The notes beneath the pieces were generated by a model. That model had not been told where the DNA came from. It did not search any database and was given only the letters and a program-made list of their open reading frames with translations. A stretch of DNA of 64,000 nucleotides from Rothia aeria (lineage in GTDB: Bacteria > Actinomycetota > Actinomycetes > Actinomycetales > Micrococcaceae), in assembly GCA_002355935.1 (NCBI GenBank), contig AP017895.1, positions 62,001 through 126,000 of the forward strand, written 5' to 3'. Shown here piece after piece: positions 9,300 to 19,088 of this stretch (its first letter is position 1; each line of letters opens with the position of its first letter). The position numbers were made by a program, and so were the translations under genes.

Positions 9300-11074
9300 T
9301 TGATTCGCCCCGACGGAAAACTCACTCACGATCTGGATCCGGTTGATCATGGACCCAAGGACGCCTGCGGCGTATTTGGCGTCTGGGCACCCGGTGAAGA
9401 CGTGGCAAAGCTCACCTACTACGGCCTGTACGCGATTCAGCACCGCGGCCAGGAATCAGCCGGTATAGCAACCAGTAACGGCAAGCGCATTAGCGTGTAT
9501 AAGGATATGGGGCTGGTCTCCCAGGTCTTTGACGAGGCAACGCTCAGCTCCATGCCCGGCGATCACGCTATCGGCCACGCGCGCTACTCCACCACGGGTG
9601 CATCCCACTGGGCGAATGCGCAGCCGACGCTGGGCACCACCCCGCACGGCACGCTCTGCCTAGCGCACAACGGCAACCTCACGAACTCGGCTGACCTCTA
9701 CGACCGGCTGCTGGCGAAGAACGGCGGTAAACCTCCGGCGTTTGGCGAGCTGGCGCAGGGCAACACCACCGATACCGCCCTGGTGACCGCGCTCTTAGCT
9801 GAGCACGATTTTGCCTCGCTGGAGGAGGCGGTGCTTGATCTGCTGCCCACCCTGCGCGGGGCGTTCTGCCTCACGTTCATGGACGAAACCACCCTGTACG
9901 CGGCCCGTGACCCGCAGGGTGTGCGGCCGCTGGTGCTGGGGCGTTTGGAGCGGGGCTGGGTGGTGGCCTCCGAGACGGCGGCGCTCGATATTGTGGGTGC
10001 TTCTTTCGTGCGTGAGGTAGAGCCGGGCGAGCTTATCATCATTGATGAGGACGGGCTGCGGTCGCAGCGGTTTGCACCCGCCCAGCCCGCCGGGTGCGTG
10101 TTTGAGTTTGTGTACCTGGCCCGGCCTGATACGACCATTTCGGGGCGTTCAGTGTATGAGTCCCGTGTGGAGATGGGGCGGCAGCTGGCGCGTGAGCACC
10201 CGGTCGAGGCTGACCTGGTGATGCCCACCCCGAGTCCGGTGTGCCCGCCGCGATCGGTTACGCGGAGCAGTCCGGCATCCCCTTCGGCAATGGCCTGGTG
10301 AAGAACGCCTATGTGGGGCGCACCTTCATCCAGCCATCGCAGACTATCCGCCAGCTGGGTATTCGGCTCAAGCTGAACCCGCTCAAGTCTGTGGTGGCGG
10401 GCAAACGCCTGATCGTGATTGATGATTCGATTGTGCGCGGCAACACCCAGCGCGCCCTGGTGCGGATGCTCCGTGAGGCGGGTGCGAAAGAGGTGCATGT
10501 GCGTATCTCGTCCCCGCCGGTGAAATGGCCTTGCTTCTACGGTATTGATTTCGCCTCCCGCGCAGAGCTGATTGCGAACGGGCTTTCGGTCAACGAGATT
10601 GCCGCGTCCCTGGGGGCTGATTCGCTTGGTTTCATTTCGCAGGATGGCATGATGGCCGCCACCGAGCAGCCCACGAGGAACATGTGCACGGCGTGCTTCA
10701 CCGGCAACTACCCGATTGAGCTTCCCGCCGAGGAACGGCGCGGCAAGTCCCTGTTCGACGCCTCAGAGAGTAAGGGTGGGCCGCTGTCTGGTATGGCTGC
10801 TGAGGTGACGGTTGAGCGCCCCGTCCCCACTAAGCCTGAGCACGCTGAGGCCGTGTCGATTGAGACCCGCGCAGGCACTGATTCGCTGGAGCACAAGTTT
10901 GAGAGCAGCCCGCTGCCAGCGGCACCTGCGGGCGGGGGTGAGCCAGCACCGGGTCAGCACGCACCAGCCGGTGGGATGTGCAATCCGGGGCCCGATGCGG
11001 ACCTTGAGGCTCTGCTGACCGACGATGATCTTGTTCCGGCATCCGCCACGAAAACTGCTACCGATAAGGACTAA
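9300..11074 (+). CDS. purF: amidophosphoribosyltransferase, one frameshift
   Basis: First committed step of purine synthesis: glutamine-dependent formation of phosphoribosylamine. The protein starts at TTG 9300 with a short propeptide before the catalytic CGVFGVW, so it belongs to the processed, iron-sulfur-containing class; KWPCFYGID and NMCTACFTGNYP supply cluster cysteines. The glutaminase half has HARYSTTGASHWANAQP; the PRTase half has IVIDDSIVRGNTQ. The frame breaks near 10230: restoring one C at 10228-10231 gives MPTPESGVPAAIGYAEQSG and a 591-residue protein. About 90 residues past the usual C-terminus are Pro/Ala/Gly-rich and acidic. purM follows after 5 bases. Confidence 0.92.
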
Positions 11075-11079
11075 CCCGA

Positions 11080-12222
11080 ATGACTGAGAATACCGCCGCC
11101 GTCACCTACGCCAGTGCGGGCGTTGATGTTGAGGCGGGCGACCGCGCCGTTGAGCTCATGAAAGACGCGATTCGCGCCACCCACTCCTCCGCCGTGGTAG
11201 GTGGCGTAGGCGGGTTCGCGGGCCTGTATGATGCCTCGCAGCTGGTGAAGTACCGCCGCCCGTACTTGGCGACCTCCACGGACGGGGTGGGTACGAAGGT
11301 TGCTATTGCGCAGGCGCTTGATGTGCATGACACGATCGGTTATGACCTGGTGGGTATGGTTGTGGACGATATTGTGGTGTGCGGTGCGAAGCCGTTGTTT
11401 ATGACTGACTATATTGCCACGGGCAAGGTGGTTCCTGAGCGTATTGCCGATATTGTGCGCGGTATTGCGGGGGCGTGTTCTGTGGCGGGTACGGCCCTGG
11501 TGGGTGGCGAGACGGCTGAGCATCCGGGTTTGCTGGCCGCGAATGAGTACGATGTTGCCGGTGCCGCCACGGGCGTGGTTGAGGCTGACGAGCTGCTGGG
11601 CCCTGAGCGGGTACGTGAGGGCGATGTGCTCATTGGTATGGCTTCTTCCGGCATCCACTCAAATGGTTATTCACTGGTTCGTAAAGTTATTAATGTTGCG
11701 GGGTGGGGCCTGGAACGTCAGGTAGACGAGTTGGGGCGCACCCTGGGTGAGGAACTGCTGGAACCCACCCGCGTGTACACTGCGGACTGTTTGGATCTGG
11801 CGCAGGCGTTCCCCGTCAATGGCCCCGACGGGCAGACCGGCACCGGTATTCGCGGGTTCTCACACGTGACCGGCGGCGGTTTAGCAGCGAACCTGGCGCG
11901 TGTGCTGCCGCAGGGCTTGGAGGCCCGCGTGGACCGCTCCAGCTGGCAGATTCCGGCAATTTTCTCGCTGATCGGTTCGCTCGGCAACGTGCCGCTGCCC
12001 GATCTGGAACGCACCCTGAACCTGGGTGTGGGCATGGTCGCTATTGTGGACCCGTCAGTTGCCGAGGCCGCCGCACGCCGCCTTAACGACCGGGGTGTTC
12101 CCGCCTGGGTCATGGGCGATGTGGTGGCCGCCACCGAGCCCGATACCGACAGCCCCGACTATGTGCAGGGCGCTAAAGGGGTCAATGGCGGCGCGGTGCG
12201 CCTCTTCGGCCAGTACGCATAA
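11080..12222 (+). CDS. purM: phosphoribosylformylglycinamidine cyclo-ligase
   Basis: AIR synthetase, ATP-dependent ring closure in purine synthesis. Intact at 380 residues. It opens with VTYASAGVDVEAGDRAVELM, the signature N-terminus, followed by VVGGVGGFAGLYD, LATSTDGVGTKVAIAQALD near residue 65 and GYDLVGMVVDDIVVCGAKPL with the metal-binding acidic pair; GGETAEHPGLL and GMASSGIHSNGYSLVRK follow. It begins 5 bases after purF and is probably in the same transcript, ended by the strong hairpin at 12258. Confidence 0.95.
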   Translation: MTENTAAVTYASAGVDVEAGDRAVELMKDAIRATHSSAVVGGVGGFAGLYDASQLVKYRRPYLATSTDGVGTKVAIAQALDVHDTIGYDLVGMVVDDIVVCGAKPLFMTDYIATGKVVPERIADIVRGIAGACSVAGTALVGGETAEHPGLLAANEYDVAGAATGVVEADELLGPERVREGDVLIGMASSGIHSNGYSLVRKVINVAGWGLERQVDELGRTLGEELLEPTRVYTADCLDLAQAFPVNGPDGQTGTGIRGFSHVTGGGLAANLARVLPQGLEARVDRSSWQIPAIFSLIGSLGNVPLPDLERTLNLGVGMVAIVDPSVAEAAARRLNDRGVPAWVMGDVVAATEPDTDSPDYVQGAKGVNGGAVRLFGQYA

Positions 12223-12257
12223 TTATTTACTGCCCGTTGTGTAGCGGGCGCAGCAGA

Positions 12258-12307
12258 GCACGCGGTGTTCCCACTCCCCCTTCCGGGGCCGTGGGAACAC
12301 CGCGTGC
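12258..12307 (+). terminator. strong hairpin after purM
   Basis: Perfect 17-bp arms GCACGCGGTGTTCCCAC (12258-12274) and GTGGGAACACCGCGTGC (12291-12307). It lies between convergent purM and the glycosyltransferase gene and can serve both; no long T tract follows. Confidence 0.65.
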
Positions 12308-12484
12308 ATGTGTTTGTATACCCTATGAAGTTCTCCAGTGAGCGTATCGCTCTCGGTGCTGTTCACCGTATACGCATCACCTCCTGAGCTGGTGGGTTTC
12401 GTGCCAGCCTGCCGGGGCCACCCGCGAGTAGAGTGGATGAGTAGCAATGTTCGGGTACCCCGCGCACGCTGTGCACCTGAAAAT

Positions 12485-13633
12485 CTAGTAGCGCCTGCCC
12501 GTATATTCTTCTTCGACGGATGCACCGCTGAGTTTGCTTAGTTGCAGCTCGGGCGCGGTGTGCTCTTCACGCTGGGGCGTGCGGGTGGGCAGGAACACCC
12601 AGCGGCGTTGCACCGCGAAGCTCACGGGAATCAGCACGGCCTCGGTGAGTACCTTGGCAGCCACCAGGTGCACACCAAGGGTCATGAGCGCCTCCAGCAG
12701 GGCCGCGTTTGCCGCGAGGATGCCCACCGCCAGCGTTGCGTACCGCATCAGTGAGTTCCCGGGTGAGGGCCGGGCCGCCCCGTCACGCATCATTAGCCGG
12801 TTCACGCTGAAGTTCGCCAGCGCCGAGATAATGCGTGCGGCAATGACGGCCACCAGCAGGGGCGTACCGAGTGCGACGAGCGTGAAAAGTGCCGCCGCGT
12901 CAATCAGGAACCCTGCGAACGAGGAGGCGAGGAACCCAATGAGCGGCGCGTATATGAGCGCCGAGTCGCGCACGGGTCGGAAATGGCTGGTGGGGTTGCC
13001 GGGCTCATACACTTTCACAATGGGCACCTGCACCAGGTTGATTCCCGCACGGGTGGCCCGCAGCAGCATGGTGAATTCGTACTCGTACTTGTCCCCGGGT
13101 ATGTTCAGCGCCCATTCGATCATCTGCGGGGTGAAGCCGCGCAGCCCGGTTTGGGTGTCTGCTAGCCGGGTGCCGGTGGCGAGGGTGAAAAACCCGATGG
13201 TGAGGGCGTTGCCCACTTTTGAGCGCGCGGGTACTGTGCCGCTCCCCTGGGCCGTGTTATCGGGGAGGGTGCGTACCCCCAGCACGAGTGAGTGTTTGCC
13301 GCTGTCAGCGTGGGTTGCTGTGTGTGCGCCGACCCGCAGGATATCCCGCACCAGGTGTTGGCCGTCCGCGTCGGCGGTGACGACTACCTGCCGGGGCTGA
13401 TAGATGCGTGCCCAGTTCAGGCCGGTGCGTATGGCTGCGCCTTTGCCCAGGTTGATGGGGTGGGTGATAACGGTTGCCCCGGTGAGCGTGAGTTCGGTGA
13501 AGATCGGCGTGTATTCGCTGCCGGATCCGTCGTCAATTACGAGCACCTGGATGTTCTCGCTGTGGGCGGTGAGCTGGTGTGTTAGCCGTGTGAGTGAGTT
13601 GTCGGGTTTGTAGGCTGGAATGAGTACTATCAT
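12485..13633 (-). CDS. glycosyltransferase family 2 fused to GtrA-like membrane domain
   Basis: Residues 1-225 form a GT-A domain: MIVLIPAYKPDNSLTRLT, VLVIDDGSG and VVVTADADGQH (the DxD sugar-nucleotide and metal site), like polyprenyl-phosphate sugar transferases. Residues 230-350 carry four hydrophobic helices of the GtrA type (YAPLIGFLASSFAGFLIDAA onward, VNRLMMRDG, VQRRWVF). The fusion suggests a membrane enzyme that loads a sugar on a lipid carrier and helps move it across the membrane for surface polysaccharide decoration. It overlaps the upstream glycosidase gene by 4 bases (ATGA), so the two are probably translated together. Donor and acceptor unknown. Confidence 0.87.
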   Translation of the reverse strand: MIVLIPAYKPDNSLTRLTHQLTAHSENIQVLVIDDGSGSEYTPIFTELTLTGATVITHPINLGKGAAIRTGLNWARIYQPRQVVVTADADGQHLVRDILRVGAHTATHADSGKHSLVLGVRTLPDNTAQGSGTVPARSKVGNALTIGFFTLATGTRLADTQTGLRGFTPQMIEWALNIPGDKYEYEFTMLLRATRAGINLVQVPIVKVYEPGNPTSHFRPVRDSALIYAPLIGFLASSFAGFLIDAAALFTLVALGTPLLVAVIAARIISALANFSVNRLMMRDGAARPSPGNSLMRYATLAVGILAANAALLEALMTLGVHLVAAKVLTEAVLIPVSFAVQRRWVFLPTRTPQREEHTAPELQLSKLSGASVEEEYTGRRY

Positions 13634-14579
13634 GCGGCGCTCCCGGCAATGTAGAGAATATCGCTGGTGCCGCGTTCTTTGCTGCCCCCTAGGGGTTTAT
13701 TGACGAGTTTCCCGTTGAAAACCATGACTGAGGAGCCGCCGCCGTCAAGGTTGTAGGCGGTTTCGCATCCGTGTTCTTTGAACATTTGGGCGAATTCGGG
13801 CATGGTAACCCCGCGCGAGTACCCGTCGGAGCGGCCGTCTACGACCATGAACAGCAGGTGGTTGTTTCCCAGCACACCCACGCCGGTGCGTGGCTGGTTG
13901 CCTTGGATGGAGTGGTTACCGAAGTTGGTATCGACCTCAACCTGGTCGATGCCGCTCATAACCTCGGAGTTTTTGACGAGCGCAGGCCCGAAGGAGAGGG
14001 TGTTCAGCACGCCGGAGTCAATGAGCGCCTGTGCGTTGGTGCTGGTTTCGTCGTAGAGTTTGACGCTGCCGTCCCGGTAGAAGGCGAGCCCTTCACGGGC
14101 GGGCGAATCGCGGTAGGTGACGCCGTTGCGGATGACGATGCCGGTGTCACGGAACCCGTAGTAGTCCCCGTTTATGGCCCAGATACCGTTGTGCTGCGCG
14201 GCAATATTGGAGGGGTGTCGATAATGTTCTGGCCGAATTTGTTATTGGCGAAGGCGGAGCGCAGCAGCGTGGCATTATTGAGTTTTACCTCGGCGGTGAA
14301 CGAGACGACGGCGTTATTGCCGCTGCCTTCGGTGTAGCTTTTGAGGGTGATAGAGCCTTCCTGCGCGGTGAGCCCGCTGTCGGTGATGCTCACCCCGGTG
14401 AGCTCGGTGGGGTCTGCGGCGCCGGATGGGTTGTTTTTACTTTGCTGCGCTGCCTCGTAGGCGAGGGTGTCTTCGATTTGGGTGTGTTCGGCGAGGTACC
14501 GGTTGTAGGCCCAGCCAGCCCCGACCCCCGCGACGGCGAGGGTGCCGATGCCGCCGCCGATGAGGACGCGGCGGGTCAT
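13630..14579 (-). CDS. membrane-anchored phosphodiester glycosidase (NAGPA-like), one frameshift
   Basis: Likely exopolysaccharide-processing enzyme of the phosphodiester glycosidase family, related to the mammalian uncovering enzyme NAGPA. The N-terminal part has MTRRVLIGGGIGTLAVAGVG, a signal-anchor helix after a twin arginine, then a helical spacer. The catalytic part has GIWAINGDYYGFRDTG, VGVLGNNHLLFMVVDGRSDG and CETAYNLDGGGSSVMVFNG. The frames join if one base is added to the run at 14212-14215, giving DTPSNIAAQHNG and 316 residues. The start is uncertain: ATG at 14678 with a nearby ribosome site opens another frame with a linker-like peptide (EDTPAPADNTPAAP) and may be the true beginning. 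Coupled to the glycosyltransferase downstream. Confidence 0.8.
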
Positions 14580-14993
14580 TTTCTTTGCGGTTTTGGTGCC
14601 GCCGGGGTATTATCCGCCGGGGCGGGGGTGTCTTCGGTGAGAGTGTTTGAGCCGGTGATATTCTGTTCGTTCTTCATATTTATAGGTTGAAATACCATCC
14701 CATGCATGGGGCATGAAGAACCTTTATTTTAGCTATGCATCGCAGCTCATATTTTCTTATTATTTTCTGATCTCACGCTTACCCGCGGCTCACCTTTTCC
14801 TGCTATATGCAGAACGCATCTGGGAAGCGTCAGTACACCAAACCGGGCCAGCACCATCTGCCCCATCCAATTACCCAAGCTGAAGGCACACAAAAACCGG
14901 TTCGGGCATCCCCTGGGGGATGCCCGAACCGGTTGCATAGCAGGCGACATGAGAGCCAGTGCCGCGCCTTATACTTTTAGCGATGCACCTCAG
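14580..14993. other. intergenic gap upstream of the glycosidase
   Basis: No certain gene. 14580-14678 may encode the true N-terminus of the glycosidase in shifted frames. 14700-14890 is non-coding by eye. The DUF3073 terminator is at 14895-14934. Confidence 0.45.
14895..14934 (-). terminator. rho-independent terminator of the DUF3073 gene
   Basis: Perfect 19-bp arms AACCGGTTCGGGCATCCCC (14895-14913) and its inverse (14916-14934), followed on the minus strand by TTTTTG. Confidence 0.8.
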
Positions 14994-15203
14994 CTATGCC
15001 TCGTCGTCGTAGTTTGCATATTTCTCTGCGTACGCCGAGTAGTCATCCTCATCATCGTAACGATGTTGGGACGAGTCGGAGGTTTTACTCTTCTTAGCGC
15101 TACTGAGCTCACGCTCAAGTGCGCTGTAATCGGTTTCGGGGCTGAAGTACTTCATCTCCCGAGCCTGCCGTGTTGCCTTAGCCTTCTGACGGCCGCGCCC
15201 CAT
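14994..15203 (-). CDS. DUF3073 family protein
   Basis: A 69-residue highly charged protein. MGRGRQKAKATRQAREMKYF and SPETDYSALERELSS are the family signature, followed by a Lys/Ser stretch and an acidic Tyr/Asp-rich tail (YDDEDDYSAYAEKYANYDDEA). The family is confined to Actinobacteria and often sits near purM, as here. Function unknown; no membrane segment or signal peptide. Own promoter region upstream and strong terminator downstream. Confidence 0.9.
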   Translation of the reverse strand: MGRGRQKAKATRQAREMKYFSPETDYSALERELSSAKKSKTSDSSQHRYDDEDDYSAYAEKYANYDDEA

Positions 15204-15529
15204 GGCGTGACCCCTCTTTCATCCTGTCCGTGACTGCCGCCCGCATGGCGCGCGCAACCGACGGATCGCTTGTACAGTCTTTCCTGCCTTCTAGGGTACC
15301 TTGTTTGACCCCTTATTGTCTTCCTGACAGACACATATTCTGCTAGAAATCTCAGAAAAACCGGGAGCAAACACCGCCTATTGCGGGTTTGAAGCTTACC
15401 GAACACCCTTTTTATTTTGCACGGGTTATCGGCAGCTTTAGCACCCCGAGAGTGCGGAATAGCCCGTCCCCTCCTACCGACGTGTTAGGAGAGGACGGGA
15501 AGTCGTATCCGGCACAACAGGCCGCTGGG
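15204..15529. other. intergenic gap between DUF3073 and the first Cthe_2159-like gene
   Basis: Holds the DUF3073 promoter region and the 3-prime stem-loop of the next gene (15463-15499). No gene seen. Confidence 0.5.
15463..15499 (-). terminator. 3-prime stem-loop of Cthe_2159-like gene 1
   Basis: Arms CCCGTCCCCTCCTA (15463-15476) and TAGGAGAGGACGGG (15486-15499), one mismatch. A related stem (17422-17455) follows paralogue 2, so the 3-prime region was duplicated with the gene. Confidence 0.6.
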
Positions 15530-17208
15530 TTAGGCTGCGGTGAAGCTGCCCAGCTCACTCGCCCCGCTTGCCGCAGTGGTGGACGCAGCATCTACACTGC
15601 CGGAGGTCACAGAGACGGTGTAGCTTTGCCCCTTGACGATATTCTTATTCGAGACGAGCACCAGCTGCACCCCTGACTTGGTGATCTTATAGTTCGCCAC
15701 CACAGTGCCTGAGGAATCGGTGACCTGAATGGTGCTGCCCTGGGTGAGGGCCGACGAATCAGTAATTTTCAGGTACCCGCTGGTCGATGCTGATGAGGGG
15801 GCTTCGAACATGTCGGCGGTGCTGCCGGCGGTGACGGTTCCCCCGTTCAGCAGCAAATCACCGTTGGAGTCAAGGGCGTTATTGCCGCCAGCGGTGGGGC
15901 CGTTTACGGTGACGGTGCCGCCGCTGAATGTTGCGGTACCGTTCGAGTCGATCCCGTCACCCTCGGCGTTGACCACCACGGTGCCGCCGCTTATATTAAT
16001 GGCCGCATCTACCACCTCGAAGATGCCGCCGCCACCGCCGGGCATAGCACCGTCAGTGGGAGGCTGGGGCATATTCTGGTTTTGCCCAGTGCTGCCCTGA
16101 CTACCGCCGGGTGCGGTTCCCCGCCCGCCGGGGCCTGCTGCACCTGACCGTTCTGGTTCTGCTGGGTTTGCTGCCCGGCGGGGGCCGTCCCACTGGTGGT
16201 ATCGGATGAGGTGTCAGAGGAGCTGTCTTTGAGGGAGGCGTTAATGCCGTCATCCGTGCTATTGACGGTCACATCACCGTCAAGAATATTAATGTACTGC
16301 GCCTCAATGCCTTCATTGGATTTCTCAATGTTCAGGGTGCCGCCGGAAATTTCGAGGGTGTGCGGGGCCTTGAGCCCGTCGTCCCCAGCCGAGACAGTCA
16401 CCGACCCGGCGCTCAGCCGGGTGAAGCCCTTGCTTTCGTCATCGGTGTTGGTGGATTTAATGCCGTCTTGTGCGGCAGTAACATTGACGATTCCACCGGT
16501 AATATCAACATAGTCCTTGCCCTTAATACCGGTGTTCGCGGCGTTGACCTCAAGGGTGCCGCTGGCAATAACCAGCCCGCCAGTCGTGTGGATACCCTCC
16601 TCGTAGGCACCCTCCACAGACAGGCTGCCCTCCCCGGCGAGGGTCAGGTTCGCGGTGGAATAGATGGCTGCATCCGGGTCGTCGTCACCGGTGGCAGTGT
16701 AGTTAGCCTCGTCGGCGACGGTGTTCGTGGTACCCGCAGCGGTGTAGATAATTGCTTCGGCGGCGCTCACCACATTAAGGGCCGCCCCGGTTGAGTTGGT
16801 AATCTTCGCGTTATCAAGCACCAGCCGCACCGTGTCGGTCTTGGCTGCATCGATCTTCACCTGGCCGCTGTACTCACCGGTGAGCCGGTAGGTGCCGCCG
16901 GAGGTAATGGTGATGGTGCCGTTCTCTACGCTGACCCCATCGGTGGCGGCGGGGTTCGCCAGGTCAATAGTTTTCTCATCAGAGGAGTCCCAGGTGAGGT
17001 CCTCATTGGTGTAGTGGGTTTGGGCATCTAGTGTCTGCCCAGCGGCCGTATTGGAGGTGGACGTTCCGGCGGTGGTTCCTGAGACAGCGCTGTGCACGGT
17101 GGAGGTGCCGGAGGTGAGGGTGGTACCGCTGGCGGTGGAGCATCCGGTGAGCCCCAGCGCGGCGATCAGAGTTACGGAGGTTACGGTTTTGAGCATTGAG
17201 TTCTTCAT
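15530..17208 (-). CDS. Cthe_2159-type carbohydrate-binding lipoprotein 1, one frameshift
   Basis: Secreted right-handed beta-helix protein of the Cthe_2159 (DUF4353) family, whose founding member binds acidic polysaccharide and calcium. The N-terminus has a lipoprotein signal (LIAALGLTGC, Cys at 23). Then come HYTNEDLTWDSSDEKTIDLA, KIDAAKTDTVRLVLDNAKIT, AIYTAAGT-like turns and repeated rungs (DAAIYSTANLTLAGEGSLSV, GIKGKDYVDITGG, GIKSTNTDD, DDGLKAPHTLEISGG, STDDGINAS). A Gln/Gly-rich linker leads to a last block ending SELGSFTAA. One G added to the run at 16119-16122 joins the parts (559 residues). AGGAGG lies next to the first ATG; the Met at residue 5 is an alternative start. First of three tandem paralogues. 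Confidence 0.85.
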
Positions 17209-17334
17209 ACCTCCTATATTTCGGCAGTTAGCTAAGCCTCAGCTGTGTTCGGGCTTTTTCTGCGCAATGTCTTAGGGGCTGCCCCCAGTTGCCGCAGCAG
17301 ATAACCTGAATCATTGAGAGATGAGCATAAAAAG

Positions 17335-17366
17335 ACACGCGATGCGCTGGTTTGAGCATCGCGTGT
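17335..17366 (-). repeat. duplicated hairpin, copy A
   Basis: Arms ACACGCGATGC (17335-17345) and GCATCGCGTGT (17356-17366), loop GCTGGTTTGA, flanked by A-rich and T-rich ends. Nearly the same hairpin occurs at 19089-19130. Likely terminator carried along in the tandem duplication. Confidence 0.7.
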
Positions 17367-17421
17367 TTTCTGATTGTGCATCTTCAGCCCCGTACCGTCA
17401 CAAGCCAAAAGATAGCGGCTC

Positions 17422-17455
17422 CCCGTCTCCTCCCATTGTGTTGGGAGAGGGCGGG
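17422..17455 (-). terminator. 3-prime stem-loop of Cthe_2159-like gene 2
   Basis: Arms CCCGTCTCCTCCCA (17422-17435) and TGGGAGAGGGCGGG (17442-17455), imperfect, 30 bases past the stop. Homologous to 15463-15499. Confidence 0.55.
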
Positions 17456-17485
17456 AAGCCGCATCAGGCTCAACGGGGTGCTGGA

Positions 17486-18976
17486 TTAAGCGGCGGTGAA
17501 GCTGCCCAGCTCGGTTGCGCCATTCGCCACATCGGTGGAGTCAATATCCACATCGCCGGAGGCCACGTAGACCTTGTAGTCCTGCCCCTTGACAATATTC
17601 TTATTCGAGACGAGCACCAGCTGCACCCCTGACTTGGTGATCTTATAGTTCGCCACCACCTCGCCGGAGGAGTCGGCCACCTGAACGGTTTTGCCTTGGG
17701 TCAGGGCAGCGTTATTAACGATTTTCAGGTGCCCGCTGGTTGATTCCGTTGAGGGTGTCTGGAACTTTTCGGCGGCGCTGCCGGTGGTGACGTTTGCCCC
17801 GTTCAGCAGCAGCTTGCCGTCAAAGTCAATAGCCCTGTTGCCGCCAGCGATGGGGCCGTTCACAATGATGGTGCCGCCGGTGAATACCGCGTTGCCGTTC
17901 GTGTCGATCCCGTCAGCATCAGCGTTGACGACCACGGTGCCGCCGCTAATATTAACGTCCGCGTCTACCGGAGCGGCGCCAGCACCATCAGCGGGTTCCT
18001 GTTCCTGGTCGGCATCGCCGTCATCATCTACCTTGTCGGCTGCGGGCAAGGAGGCGTTAATGCCGTCATCCGTGCTATTGACGGTCACCTCACCGTCAAG
18101 GACGTTAACGTACTGCCCTTCAATACCCTCATCGGACTTTTCAATGTTCAGGGTGCCGCCGGAAATTTCGAGGGTGCGCGGGGCTTTGAGTCCGTCATCC
18201 CCAGCCGAAATAGTCACCGACCCGTCACTGAGGCGAGTAAAGCCTTTGTTTTCATCATCGGTGTTGGTGGATTTAATGCCGTCCTGCCCAGCGGTAACCT
18301 TCACGGTGCCGCCAACAATGTCTACATAGTCTTTGCCTTTAATACCGGCTTTTGCGGCGTTGACATCAAGGGTGCCGTTGGCGATGACGAGCCCGTCAGT
18401 GGTGTGAACACCCGCTTTGTAGGAGCCCTTCACAGACAGACTGCCTTCCCCGGCGAGGGTCAGGTTCGCAGTGGAGTAGATGGCCGCATCCGGGTCATCT
18501 GCGCCTTTAGCAGCATAGTTAGCTCCGTCTGCAATGGTGTTTGCCGTGCCCGAAGCGGTGTAAATAATCGCTTCACCAGCGCCCGCCACATTAATGGCTG
18601 GCCCGGTTGAGTTGGTAATCTTCGCGTTATCGAGCACCAGCCGTACCGTATCAGACTTACCGGCTTCAATCTTCACTTGGCCGTTGTACTCGCCGGAGAG
18701 CCGGTAGGTACCGTCTGCGGTGATAGTGATAGTGCCATTGTTAACGTTTACCCCGTCGGCAGCGGCGGGGTTCGCCAGGTCAATGGCTTCTTCGTCGGAG
18801 GAGTCCCATTTGAGGTCTTCATCGGAGTAGTGGGTTTGTGCATCTAGCTTTTGCACTGCGGCTGCGTTGGGTGCAGCTGCGACGGGAGGCGCACCATTGG
18901 CGGCAAGGTACCCGGTAGACCCCAGCGCGGTGATCAGAGTTACGGAGGCTACGGTTTTGACCGTTGTTTTCTTCAT
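17486..18976 (-). CDS. Cthe_2159-type carbohydrate-binding secreted protein 2
   Basis: The only intact copy of the three, 496 residues. Same architecture as its neighbour: HYSDEDLKWDSSDEEAIDLA, KIEAGKSDTVRLVLDNAKIT, DAAIYSTANLTLAGEGSLSV, DGLVIANGTLDVNAAKAGIK, GIKSTNTDDENKGFTRLSDG, DDGLKAPRTLEISGGTLNIE and the final SGVQLVLVSNKNIVKGQDYK. The linker is acidic (DDDGDADQEQEP) instead of Gln-rich. The signal peptide reads LITALGSTGYLAANG: the lipobox Cys of copy 1 is Tyr here, so this copy should be cleaved and released, or held otherwise, and not be lipid-anchored. Predicted parallel beta-helix binding acidic glycans and calcium (inference from family). Confidence 0.87.
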   Translation of the reverse strand: MKKTTVKTVASVTLITALGSTGYLAANGAPPVAAAPNAAAVQKLDAQTHYSDEDLKWDSSDEEAIDLANPAAADGVNVNNGTITITADGTYRLSGEYNGQVKIEAGKSDTVRLVLDNAKITNSTGPAINVAGAGEAIIYTASGTANTIADGANYAAKGADDPDAAIYSTANLTLAGEGSLSVKGSYKAGVHTTDGLVIANGTLDVNAAKAGIKGKDYVDIVGGTVKVTAGQDGIKSTNTDDENKGFTRLSDGSVTISAGDDGLKAPRTLEISGGTLNIEKSDEGIEGQYVNVLDGEVTVNSTDDGINASLPAADKVDDDGDADQEQEPADGAGAAPVDADVNISGGTVVVNADADGIDTNGNAVFTGGTIIVNGPIAGGNRAIDFDGKLLLNGANVTTGSAAEKFQTPSTESTSGHLKIVNNAALTQGKTVQVADSSGEVVANYKITKSGVQLVLVSNKNIVKGQDYKVYVASGDVDIDSTDVANGATELGSFTAA

Positions 18977-19088
18977 ATTTATTGTTATCTTTCGGTGATT
19001 ATTGGAGTCTCAGCAATCGCTCAAGACCTTAAAAGTCTACCTTAAGTTGAAGGATTGTGTAACCTAATTTATAGATAAATAAATATAA

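Noticed and set aside
14580-14678. Second frameshift in the glycosidase gene with start at 14678
   Set aside because: The leader peptide looks real, but joining it needs both a two-base change and a one-base change, unlike the pattern elsewhere; I kept the start at 14579.
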